NCBI RefSeq assembly: GCF_022539505.1
Contig: NC_061513.1
Location: 351,645,696 to 351,709,695, forward strand
Direction of reading: 5' to 3'
Length of the DNA: 64,000 bases
Origin: Lolium rigidum
Lineage: Eukaryota > Streptophyta > Magnoliopsida > Poales > Poaceae
Positions 25,201 to 36,199 of the stretch are shown here, piece after piece; the stretch's first letter is position 1, and each line of letters begins with the position of its first letter. Under the pieces are notes generated by a model, which did no database searches, had not been told where the DNA came from, and was given only the letters and a program-made list of their open reading frames with translations. Both the position numbers and the translations under genes were made by a program.

Positions 25201-28200
25201 ATCGATGATCCCTAAACCTTAAACCCTAAAACCCTAATCCCTAATCCCTAATTATACCCTAAACGTACACCCTAAACACCCTAAACAATAAACCCTAAAC
25301 CCTAGATCCTAAACCCTAAACACTACACCCTAAACCCTAAACCCTAAACCCTAAACCCTAGCTAACCCTAGACCCTAAACCCTAAACACTAAACCCCAAA
25401 CCCCAAACCCTAAACCCTAAACCCTAAACCCTAGACCCTAAACCCTAATTAATTAACCTTAACCCTAACCCTAACCCTAAAACCCTAGCTAGCTAATCCT
25501 AAACCCTAAACCCTAATTAAACCCTACATATATATATAGGCCAACGACACTTAATTGCGCATCAAGAAGGCGACCAACTAATTAGCGCTGATAAATTAAT
25601 TAACTTGAATCTTGACAAGTTCTCTCGAATGAAAACACATTTGATTAAGTTGCCTCATAATATATATACAATTAGTGTGCATGCGCGCATGGCATACCTT
25701 GCACATATCATTTGTGCATATATTTCAATATATATCTGAACATATTCTTGGGGATAAATATATATATTTCAATCTTTCTCTCTAGATCTATATATATATC
25801 GTTGGTGGCCAAAAAACACACTTATATATACGCATGCACTTTATGCGCAAAGGCGCGGGTGCCTCTAATAATGTGTGTGTGCACTCGATCGATGATCCCT
25901 AAACCTTAAACCCTAAAACCCTAATCCCTAATTATACCCTAAACGTAAACCCTAAACACCCTAAACACTAAACCCTAGACCCTAAACCCTAAACACTACA
26001 CCCTAAACCCTAAACCCTAAACCCTAACCCTAGACCCTAAACCCTAATCAAACACTAAACCCCAAACCCCAAACCCTAAACCCTAAACCCTAGACCCTAG
26101 ACCCTAGACCCTAAACCCTAATTAATTAACCTTAACCCTAAACCTAACCCTAAAACCCTAGCTAGCTAATCCTAAACCCTAAACCCTAATTAAACCCTAC
26201 ATATATATATATAGGCCAATGACACTAAATTGCGCATCAAGCAGGCGACCAACTAATTAGCGCTGATAAATTAATTAACTTGTTGAATCTTGACAAGTTC
26301 TCTTGAATGAAAACACATTTGATTAAGTTGCCTCATAATATTATACAGTAAGTGTGCATGCGCGCATGGCATACCTTGCACATATCATTCGTGCATATAT
26401 TTCAATATATATCTGAACATATTCTTGGGGATAAATATATATTTCAATCTTTCTCTCTCGATCTATATATATATCGTTGGTGGCCAAAAAACACACTTAT
26501 ATATACGAATGCACTTTATGCTCAAAGGCGCGGGTGCCTCTAATAATGTGTGTGTGCACTCGATCGATGATCCCTAAACCTTAAACCCTAAAACCCTAAT
26601 CCCTAATCCCTAATTATAACCTAAACGTACACCCTAAACACCCTAAACACTAAACCCTAAACCATAGACCATAGACCCTAAACACTACACCCTAAACCCT
26701 AAACCCTAACCCTAGACCCTAAATCCTAAACACTAAACCCTAAACCCCAAACCCTAAACCCTAAACCCTAGACCCTAAACCCTAATTAATTAACCTTAAC
26801 CCTAACCCTAACCCTAAAACCCTAGCTAGCTAATCCTAAACCCTAAACCCTAATTAAACCCTACATATATATATAGGCCAACGACACTTAATTGCGCATC
26901 AAGCAAGCGACCAACTAATTAGCGCTGATAAATTAATTAACTTGAATCTTGACAAGTTCTCTCGAATGAAAACACATTTGATTAAGTTGCCTCATAATAT
27001 ATATAATTAGTGTGCATGAGCGCATGGCATACCTTGCACATATCATTTGTGCCTATATTTCAATATATATCTGAACGTATTCTTGGGGATAAATATATAT
27101 ATTTCAATCTTTCTCTCTCGATCTATATATATATCGTTGGTGGCCAAAAAACACACTTATATATACGCATGCACTTTATGCTCAAAGGTGCGTGTGCCTC
27201 TAATAATGTGTGTGTGCACTCGATCGATGATCCCTAAACCTTAAACCCTAAAACCCTAATCCCTAATCCCTAATTATACCCTAAACGTACACCCTAAACA
27301 CCCTAAACACTAAACCCTAAACCCTAAACCCTAAACCATAAACACTACACCCTAAACCCTAAACCCTAACCCTAGACCCTAAACCCTAATTAAACACTAA
27401 ACCCCAAACCCCAAACCCTAAACCCTAAACCCTAAACCCTAGACCCTAAACCCTAATTAATTAACCTTAACCCTAACCCTAACCCTAAAACCCAAGCTAG
27501 CTAATCCTAAACCCTAATTAAACCCTACATATATATAGGCCAACGGCACTAAAATGCGCATCAAGCAGGCGACCAACTAATTAGCGCTGATAAATTAATT
27601 AACTTGAATCTTGACAAGTTCTCTCGAATGAAAACACATTTGATTAAGTTGCCTCATAATATATATACAATTAGTGTGCATGCGCGCATGGCATACCTTG
27701 CACATATCATTTGTGTATATATTTCAATATATATCTGAACATATTCTTGGGGATAAATATATATATATTTCAATCTCTCTCTCTCTCGATCTATATATAT
27801 CGTTGGTGGCCAAAAAACACACTTATATATACATATATACGCATGTACTTTATGCGCAAAGGCGCGGGTGCCTCTAATAATGTGTGTGTGCACTCGATCG
27901 ATGATCCCTAAACCTTACACCCTAAAACCCTAATCCCTAATCCCTAATTATACCCTAAACGTACACCCTAAACACTAAACCCTAAACCCCTAGACCCTAA
28001 AACCTAAACACTACACCCTAAACCCTAAACCCTAACCCTAAACCCCAACCCCAAACCCTGCTAAACCCTAGGCCCTAAACCCTAATTAATTAACCTTAAC
28101 CCTAACCCTAAAACCCTAGCTAGCTAACCCTAAACCCTAAACCCTAATTAAACCCTACATATATATATAGGCCAACGACACTTAATTAATTGCGCATCAA

Positions 28201-29925
28201 GCAGGCGACCAAGTAATTAGCTAGCGCACTGATAAATTAATTAACTTAAATCTTGACAAGTTCTCTCGAATGAAAACACATTTGATTAAGTTGCCTCATA
28301 ATATATATACAATTAGTGTGCATGCACGCATGGCAAACGTACCTTGCAAATATCATTTGTGCATATATTTCAATATATATCTGAACATATTTCTTTGGGA
28401 TAAATATATATATTTCAATCTTTCTCTCTCGATCTATATATATATTGTTGGTGGCCAAAAAACACACTTATATATATATATGCATGCACTTTATGCGCAA
28501 AGGCGCGGGTGCCTCTAATAATGTGTGTGTGCACTCGATCGATGATCCCTAAACCTTAAACTCTAAAATCCTAATCCCTAATCCCTAATTATACCCTAAA
28601 CGTACACCCTAAACACCCTAAACACTAAACCCTAAACCCTAGACCCTAAACCCTAAACACTACACCCTAAACCCTAAACCCTAAACCCTAACCCTAGACC
28701 CTAAACCCTAAACACTAAACCCCAAACCCTAAACCCTAATAAACCCTAAAGCCTAGACCCTAAACCCTAATTAGTTAACCTTAACCCTAACCTAACCCTA
28801 AAACCCTAGCTAGCTAATCCTAAACCCTAAACCCTAATTAAACCCTACATATATATATAGGCCAACGACACTTAATTGCGCATCAAGCAAGCGACCAACT
28901 AATTAGTGCTGATAAATTAATTAACTTGAATCTTGACAAGTTCTCTCGAATGAAAACACATTTGATTAAGTTGCCTCATAATATATATGTAATTAGTGTG
29001 CATGAGCGCATGGCATACCTTGCACATATCATTGGTGCATATATTTCAATATATATCTGAACATATTCTTGGGGATAAACATATATAGTTCAATCTCTCT
29101 CTCTCTCTCGATCTATATATATAACGTTGGTGGCCAAAAAACACACTTATATATACGCATGCACTTTATGCGCAACGGCGCGGGTGCCTCTAATAATGTG
29201 TGCGTGCACTCAATCGATGGTCCCTAAATCTTAAACCCTAAAACCCTAATCCCTAATTATACCCTAAACATACACCCCCTAAACACCCTAAACACTAAAC
29301 CCTAAATCCTAAAGCCCTAAACCCAAAACCCTAAACACTAAACCCTAAACCCTAAACCCTAAACCCTAAACCCTAACCCTAACCCTAACCCTAACCCCTA
29401 GCTAACCCTAAACCCTAAACCCTACATATATAGGCCAACGACACTTAATTGCGCATCAAGCAGGCGACCAACTAATTAGCGCTGATAAATTAATTAACTT
29501 GATTCGTGCATATATTTCAATATATTTTTGAACATATTCTTGGGGATATATATATTTATTTAAATCTCTCTGTTATCTCGATCTATATATCGTTGGTGGC
29601 CAAGAAACACACTTATATATATACGCATGCACTTTATGCGCAAAGGCGCGGGTGCCTCTAATAATGTGGGTGTGCACTCGATCGTTGGTCCCTAAACCTT
29701 AAACCCTAAAACCCTAATCCCTAATTAATCCCTAATTATACCCTAAACATACACCCTAAACACTAGACCCTAAACCCTAGACCATAAACCCTAAATGTAC
29801 ACCCTAAACACTAAACCCTAAACCCTAGACCCTAAACCCTAAACCCTAGACCGTAAACCCTAACCCTAAAACCCTAGCTAGCTAACCCTAAACCCTAAAC
29901 CCTAATTAAACCCTAGACATATATA
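22280..29925 (+). repeat. Telomere-like satellite, left arm, main array with dimeric higher-order repeat
   Basis: The landmark GGTGCCTCTAATAAT recurs at 22487, 23150, 23816, 24498, 25171, 25858, 26533, 27193 (variant), 27867, 28508, 29183 and 29651, i.e. units of 641-687 bp except the last (468). Each unit is about half non-telomeric and half degenerate CCCTAAA. Units alternate: type A has ATGCTCAAAGG, usually GCTAACCCTAGACC, and CACTTAATT; type B usually has ATGCGCAAAGG, AATTAAACACTAAACC, and CACTAAATT. The dimer period is 1.33-1.36 kb. Alternation holds for about nine units and dissolves toward the gap. Open frames of 60-100 codons in the AT-rich half repeat with the unit and are not genes. 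Confidence 0.95.
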
Positions 29926-30025
29926 NNNNNNNNNNNNNNNNNNNNNNNNNNNNNNNNNNNNNNNNNNNNNNNNNNNNNNNNNNNNNNNNNNNNNNNNNNN
30001 NNNNNNNNNNNNNNNNNNNNNNNNN
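29926..30025. other. Assembly gap (100 N) at the strand switch of the satellite
   Basis: Exactly 100 N. The satellite reads CCCTAAA before it and TTTAGGG after it, so the inversion point itself is not sequenced. Confidence 0.99.
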
Positions 30026-33000
30026 ATATAGAGCATGTTTTTATTAGATCGGGTTATAGCTAGCTAGTATAGTTTAGGGTTATGTGTTTTAATTAAGTAG
30101 GGTTGATTAGCTAGCTAGGGTTAGTTACATATATATGGTTTAGGGTTAATGCATGGCACATTTAATTTAATTAGAGGACCGCGAGGCACCCCTGCTCGCT
30201 CGATGCACAATTAAGTGTCGTTGGCCTATACATAGGGTTTAATTAGGGTTTTAGGGTTAGCTAGGGTTTAGGGTTAGGGTTAGGGTTAGGGTTAGGGTTT
30301 AGGGTCTAGGGTTTAGGGTTTAGGGTTAGCTAAGGTTTAGGGTTAGGGTTAGGGTTAGGGTTAGGGTTAGGGTTAGGGTTAGGGTTGGGGTTAGGGTTAG
30401 GGTTAGGGTTAGGGTTTAGGGTTTAGGGTTTAGTGTTTAGGGTGTTTAGGGTTTAGGGATTAGGGATTTAAGGTTTTAGGGGTTGTTTAAGGTTTAGGGA
30501 TCATCGATCGAGTGCGCACACACATTATTAGAGGCACCCGCGCGCGCCTTTACGCATAAAGTGCATGCGTATATATGTGTGTTTTTTGGGCCACCAACGA
30601 TATATAGATGATCGAGAGAGAGAGATCGAGATTGAAATCCCCAAGAATATATATGTTCATATATACATTAAAATATATGCACGAATGCATTGTAGGCCAT
30701 GCATGCACACTAATTATATATATATTATGAGGCAACTTAATCAAATGTGTTTTCATTCGAGAGAACTTGTCAAAATTCAAGTTAAATAATTTATCACGAT
30801 AATTATATAATTAATTAATGAATCTCGGGGATATGTTATACAACATGATCGATATAGGCCATGTATATTTTAATTGGTGTTAATCTACGGTTTGCTAGCT
30901 AGGCTGTTATATATAGAGCATGTTTTTATTAGATCGGGTTATATCTAGTATAGTTTAGGGTTATGTGTTTTAATTAAGTAGGGTTGATTAGCTAGGGTTA
31001 GTTACACATATATGGTTTAGGGTTAATGCATGGCGCATTTAATTAATTTAATTAGAGGACCGCGAGGCACCCACTGGGCTGCTCGATGCACAATTAAGTG
31101 TCGTTGGCCTATACATAGGGTTTAATTAGGGTTTAGGGTTAGCTAGGGCGAGAGGGTTAGGGTTAGGGTTAGGGTTTAGGGTATAGGGTATAGGGTTTAG
31201 TGTTTAGGGTGTTTAGGGTTTAGGGTTTAGGGATTAGGGATTTAGGGTTTTAGGGTTGTTTAAGGTTTTAGGGATCATCGATCGAGTGCGCACACACATT
31301 ATTAGATCGAGGCACCCGCGCCTTTACGCATAAAGTGCATGCGTATATATGTGTGTTTTTGGGCCACCAACGATATATAGATGATCGAGAGAGAGATTGA
31401 AATCCCCAAGAATATGTTCAAATATACAATAAAATATATGCACGAATGCATTGTAGGCCATGCATGCACACTAATTATATATATATTATGAGGCAACTTA
31501 ATCAAATGCATGTGTTTTCATTCGAGAGAACTTGTCAAAATTCAAGTTAATTAATTTATCACGATAATTATATAATTAATTAATGAATCTCGGGGATATG
31601 TTATACAACATGATCGATATAGGCCATGTATATTTTAATTGGTGTTAATCTACGGTTTGCTAGCTAGTTGCTACATATAGAGCATGTTTTTATTAGATCG
31701 GGTTATAGCTAGCTAGTATAGTTTAGGGTTATGTGTTTTAATTAAGTAGGGTTGATTAGCTAGCTAGGGTTAGTTACATATATATGGTTTAGGGTTAATG
31801 CATGGCACATTTAATTTAATTAGAGGACCGCGAGGCACCCCTGGTCTGCTCGATGCACAATTAAGTGTCGTTGGCCTATACATAGGGTTTAATTAGGGTT
31901 TTAGGGTTAGCTAGGGTTTAGGGTTAGGGTTAGGGTTAGGGTTTAGGGTCTAGGGTTTAGGGTCTAGGGTTTAGGGTTTAGGGTTAGCTAGGGTTTAGGG
32001 TTAGGGTTAGGGTTAGGGGTAGGGTTAGGGTTAGGGTTAGGGTTAGGGTTAGGGTTGGGGTTTTAGGGTTAGGGTTTAGGGTTTAGGGTTTAGCGTTTAG
32101 GGTGTTTAGGGTTTAGGGATTAGGGATTAGGGACTATTAGGGATTAGGGATTTAAGGTTTAATTTAGGGGTTGTTTAAGGTTTAGGGATCATCGATCGAG
32201 TGCGCACACACATTATTAGAGGCACTCGCGCGCGCCTTTACGCATAAAGTGCATGCGTATATATGTGTGTTTTTTGGGCCACCAACGATATATAGATGAT
32301 CGAGAGAGAGAGATCGAGATTGAAATCCCCAAGAATATATATGTTCATATATACATTAAAATATATGCACGAATGCATTGTAGGCCATGCATGCACACTA
32401 ATTATATATATATTATGAGGCAACTTAATCAAATGTGTTTTCATTCGAGAGAACTTGTCAAAATTCAAGTTAAATAATTTATCACGATAATTATATAATT
32501 AATTAATGAATCTCGGGGATATGTTATACAACATGATCGATATAGGCCATGTATATTTTAATTGGTGTTAATCTACGGTTTGCTAGCTAGATTGTTATAT
32601 ATAGAGCATGTTTTTATTAGATCGGGTTATATCTAGTATAGTTTAGGGTTATGTGTTTTAATTAAGTAGGGTTGATTAGCTAGGGTTAGTTACATATATA
32701 TATGGTTTAGGGTTAATGCATGGCGCATTTAATTAATTTAATTAGAGGACCGCGAGGCACCCCTGGGCTGCTCGATGCACAATTAAGTGTCGTTGGCCTA
32801 TACATAGGGTTTAATTAGGGTTTAGGGTTAGCTAGGGCAGAGGGTTAGGGTTAGGGTTAGGGTTAGGGTTTAGGGTCTAGGGTATAGGGTTTAGTGTTTA
32901 GGGTGTTTAGGGTTTAGGGTTTAGGGATTAGGGATTTAGGGTTTTAGGGTTGTTTAAGGTTTTAGGGATCATCGAGTGCGCACACACATTATTAGATCGA

Positions 33001-34600
33001 GGCACCCGCGCCTTTACGCATAAAGTGCATGCATGCGTATATATGTGTGTTTTTTGGGCCACCAACGATATATAGATGATCGAGAGAGAGATTGAAATCC
33101 CCAAGAATATGTTCAAATATACAATAAAATATATGCACGAATGCATTGTAGGCCATGCATGCACACTAATTATATATATATTATGAGGCAACTTAATCAA
33201 ATGTGTTTTCATTCGAGAGAACTTGTCAAAATTCAAGTTAATTAATTTATCACGATAATTATATAATTAATTAATGAATCTCTGGGATATGTTATACAAC
33301 ATGATCGATATAGGCCATGTATATTTTAATTGGTGTTAATCTACGGTTTGCTAGCTAGGCTGCAATATATAGAGCATGTTTTTATTAGATCGGGTTATAG
33401 CTAGCTAGTATAGTTTAGGGTTATGTGTTTTAATTAAGTAGGGTTGATTAGCTAGGGTTAGTTACATATATATGGTTTAGGGTTAATGCATGGCACATTT
33501 AATTTAATTAGAGGACCGCGAGAGGCACCCCTGGCTTTGCTCGATGCACAATTAAGTGTCGTTGGCCTATACATAGGGTTTAATTAGGGTTTAGGGTTAG
33601 CTAGGGTTTAGGGTTAGGGTTAGGGTTAGGGTCTAGGCCGGGTTTAGGGTTTAGTGTTTAGGGTGTTTAGGTTTAGGGATTAGGGATTATATATTTACGG
33701 TTTTAGGGTTGTTTAAGGTTTAGGGATCATCGATCGAGTGCGCACACACATTATTAGAGGCACCCGCGCCTTTACGCATAAATTGCATGCATATATATGT
33801 GTGTTTTTTGGCCACCAACGATATATAGATGATCGAGAGAGAGAGATTGAAATCCCCAAGAATATGTTCAAATATACATTAAAACATATGCACGAATGCA
33901 TGGTAGGACATGCATGCACACTAATTATATATATATATATATTATGAGGCAACTTAATCAAATGTGTTTTCATTCGAGAGAACTTGTCAAAATTAGAGTT
34001 AATTAATTTATCACGATAATTATATAATTAATTAATGAATCTCTGGGATATGTTATACAACATGATCGATATAGGCCATGTATATATTAATTGGTGTTAA
34101 TCTAAGGTTTGCTAGCTAGTTGCTATATATAGAGCATGTTTTTATTAGATCGGGTTATAGCTAGTATACTTTAGGGTTATGTGTTTTCATTAAGTAGGGT
34201 TGATTAGCTATGGTTAGTTACATATATATGGTTTAGGGTTAATGCATGGCACATTTAATTTAATTAGAGGACCGCGAGGCACCCCTGGCTTGCTTGATGC
34301 ACAATTAAGTGTCGTTGGCCTATATATAGGGTTTAATTAGGGTTTAGGGTTAGGGTTAGGGTTTAGGGTATAGGGTTTAGTGTTTAGGGTGTTTAGGGTT
34401 TAGGGATTAGGGATTAGGGTTTCGGGGTTGTATAAGGTTTAGGGATCATCGATCGAGTGCGCACACACATTATTAGAGGCACCCGCGCCTTTGCGCATAA
34501 AGTGCATGCGTATAGTTTAGGGTTATTTGTTTTAATTAAGTAGGGTTTGATCAGCTAGGGTTAGTTACATATATATGGTTTAGGGTTAATGCATGGCACA
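30026..34600 (-). repeat. Telomere-like satellite, right (inverted) arm, distinct subfamily
   Basis: The reverse-complement landmark (ATTATTAGAGGCACCC) occurs at 30524, 31299, 32212, 32989, 33750 and 34469. Units are 719-913 bp, longer than in the left arm because of an extra block (AATGAATCTCGGGGATATG, GATCGATATAGGCCATG, TTGGTGTTAATCTACGG, AGAGCATGTTTTTATTAG, GAGGACCGCGAGGCACCCC) that I did not find in left-arm units. Telomere-like runs include pure TTAGGG hexamers as well as TTTAGGG. Units at 30524 and 32212 match over long stretches, as do those at 31299 and 32989 (both with ATCGA inserted before GGCACCC), giving a 1688-1690 bp dimer. Confidence 0.93.
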
Positions 34601-35239
34601 TTACATATAGTTTAAATCTCAAGAATGTTTATACATGATAGGCCATACGTGCAAAGGAATTTTTTTCACTGTGAACTTGTCAAAATTCAAGTTTATCGGT
34701 GCCAATGGAAACTAGTCCAAAAAATTACATAGAGGACCAAAAGTACTAGACAATAACTAATAGAACCTGCAACTTTACAAAAAGGACCCCAAAACATATA
34801 GAAGAAAATCAATCGAGTCCTTCTCGACCGCACATCGAGATCTACTGCTCCGCATCCTTTCCGGCAACTCCGTCGCCGGGGACGCACCACTTGGGACGGT
34901 GTCGCCGGTAGTCGCCGGGACGAAGGAGAAGAAGGGCCTCGGCAACGGCATATTGGCTGCGAGAAGGGCCGCTGAAAGGCCAAGATGTGCACGGGCAAGA
35001 CGGATGACGCCGTCGTATGCCCCGAGCTTGTGAACTTTAGCGGCTTGACTTCCCCATTGGCCGGATCTGAAGCATCGACCAAAGCAAGCCTCACCGTTAG
35101 CGCCATCACATTGATGGCACCGGATCGGGGTTTGGCCGGCAAGATCCGCCGAGATTCACCACGGGCCGGATCCGAAGCCGATGACGAGATCCCCGACTCC
35201 ATTGCGCCATTACTGCTCATGGGAAACACTTGGATCTAA
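34601..35239 (-). pseudogene. Gene-tail fragment, right copy (inverted)
   Basis: Minus-strand copy of the fragment at 7964-8740. It retains one copy of the ~152-bp repeat (about 34601-34730), the 3'-UTR-like segment, and coding-like sequence that extends further upstream than the left copy. One frame is open from an ATG at 35229 for 178 codons; the alternative frame, matching the left copy (VHKLGAYDGVIRLA), is also open through the shared part and shows no stop where the left copy ends. Which frame was the true one cannot be decided by eye. No family recognised. A G/C-rich DPA(R/N)GE motif repeats twice in the ATG frame. Confidence 0.5.
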
Positions 35240-35255
35240 GCTTACAACAACACTA

Positions 35256-35383
35256 ACTCCCTCGGATCCAAATTAGCTGACTCAACTTTGCTTATCTAAA
35301 TATGGATGTATCCACACATGTTTTTACTCTAGATACATACACGTCTAAGGAAAGTTGAATCAATTAATTTAGTTCGGAGGGTG
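35256..35383 (+). mobile_element. Stowaway MITE (Tc1/Mariner type)
   Basis: A 128-bp element with inverted ends (CTCCCTCGGATCCAAATTA...GACTCAACTTTG against AAGTTGAATCAATTAATTTAG...CGGAGGG), flanked by TA on both sides (35254-35255 and 35384-35385). Size and ends match Stowaway MITEs of grasses. Confidence 0.85.
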
Positions 35384-35385
35384 TA

Positions 35386-35838
35386 CAATATACAGAGAGA
35401 AGTCGGCCTCGTCTCCGCCGGCGAGGCCGCCGGAGAGAAGGGGGAGAGGAGCCGGGGGAGTGGGAAAGACTCGAGGGAGAAAGAGAAGAGGAAGAAATGA
35501 GAGCTCCCTGGGGAAGAACATTATTTTTGTCGTTCTGCTCGTAGCTTGAAGCTGAAAATTTCGGCCGCGCGCCAAATCATCCCGCCGCATCCATTCGAAA
35601 ATCCCGTGACCAGTTTTACCCTTTTAACCCTGGTCGGAAGCTACAACCCACCGACCATGGAGGGCTCATTCGGTAACAATGAAATATCTTGCCTAGATCC
35701 CGAACCCTCCCCACGAGGCCCACACCCACCCACCAACCATTCGCCCCATTAGCTCAAAAATACTCTCACACGCCAAAGCTCGACTCTCTACGGTACTAGA
35801 TCCGCTTCGCCGCCGGCATACTCCTCCACGGCGTAGCC
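35386..35838. other. Unassigned GC-rich DNA next to the inverted structure
   Basis: Purine-rich (GGAGAGAAG, GGGAGAGGAG) on the + strand, then C-rich from about 35650. This may be the leader of the open frame that follows or of a minus-strand transcript. No domain is visible. Confidence 0.3.
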
Positions 35839-36180
35839 TTGATCGTGTTGGCTGTCCACCCACCGATCCGCTCCCCGCCGCCCTCGTCACCGACGGATGC
35901 GCTTCACCGCCGACCTCGCCACCGACGGATGCGCTTCACCGCCGACTTCGCCACCAGACGGATCTGCTTCACCGCCGACCTCGCCACCGACTACCTCGGC
36001 GCGGCGGGCTGTATCAACTTCACCGAATCCCTTGCCGGCCAACCAGATACTGCTTCACTAACGCCCGCTTCTGCTGAAACAGGGTCGATTCATCGTCTCC
36101 CGCGTTCGCCGCCGGCCTGGAATGCAAGTTGCCGCCCCGTCCACCCCGCCGCGGCTTGGTTAGTACGGCTGGCCCGTTAG
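35839..36180 (+). CDS. Hypothetical open frame with a ~33-bp coding repeat
   Basis: An open frame of 113 codons from an ATG. It contains three copies of a ~33-35 bp repeat (GGATGCGCTTCACCGCCGAC, about 35895-35992). The C-rich leader, GC-rich composition and the change to AT-rich intron-like DNA right after it (from about 36200) resemble a first exon. I recognise no domain. It could equally be a minisatellite with chance coding potential, and no partner exon has been identified with confidence. Confidence 0.25.
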   Translation: MIVLAVHPPIRSPPPSSPTDALHRRPRHRRMRFTADFATRRICFTADLATDYLGAAGCINFTESLAGQPDTASLTPASAETGSIHRLPRSPPAWNASCRPVHPAAAWLVRLAR

Positions 36181-36199
36181 ATCGCGGTGTTTCTTTAGC

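Noticed and set aside
8990..29925. The array as a functional chromosome end
   Set aside because: The heptamers are degenerate, interspersed with ~350 bp of other sequence per unit, and flanked by unrelated DNA on both sides; it is interstitial in this assembly.
22120..34600. Dozens of 60-100 codon open frames within the satellite
   Set aside because: They recur once per unit, come from the AT-rich half (Tyr/Ile-rich, low complexity), occur on both strands at the same place, and are the period of the repeat, not genes.
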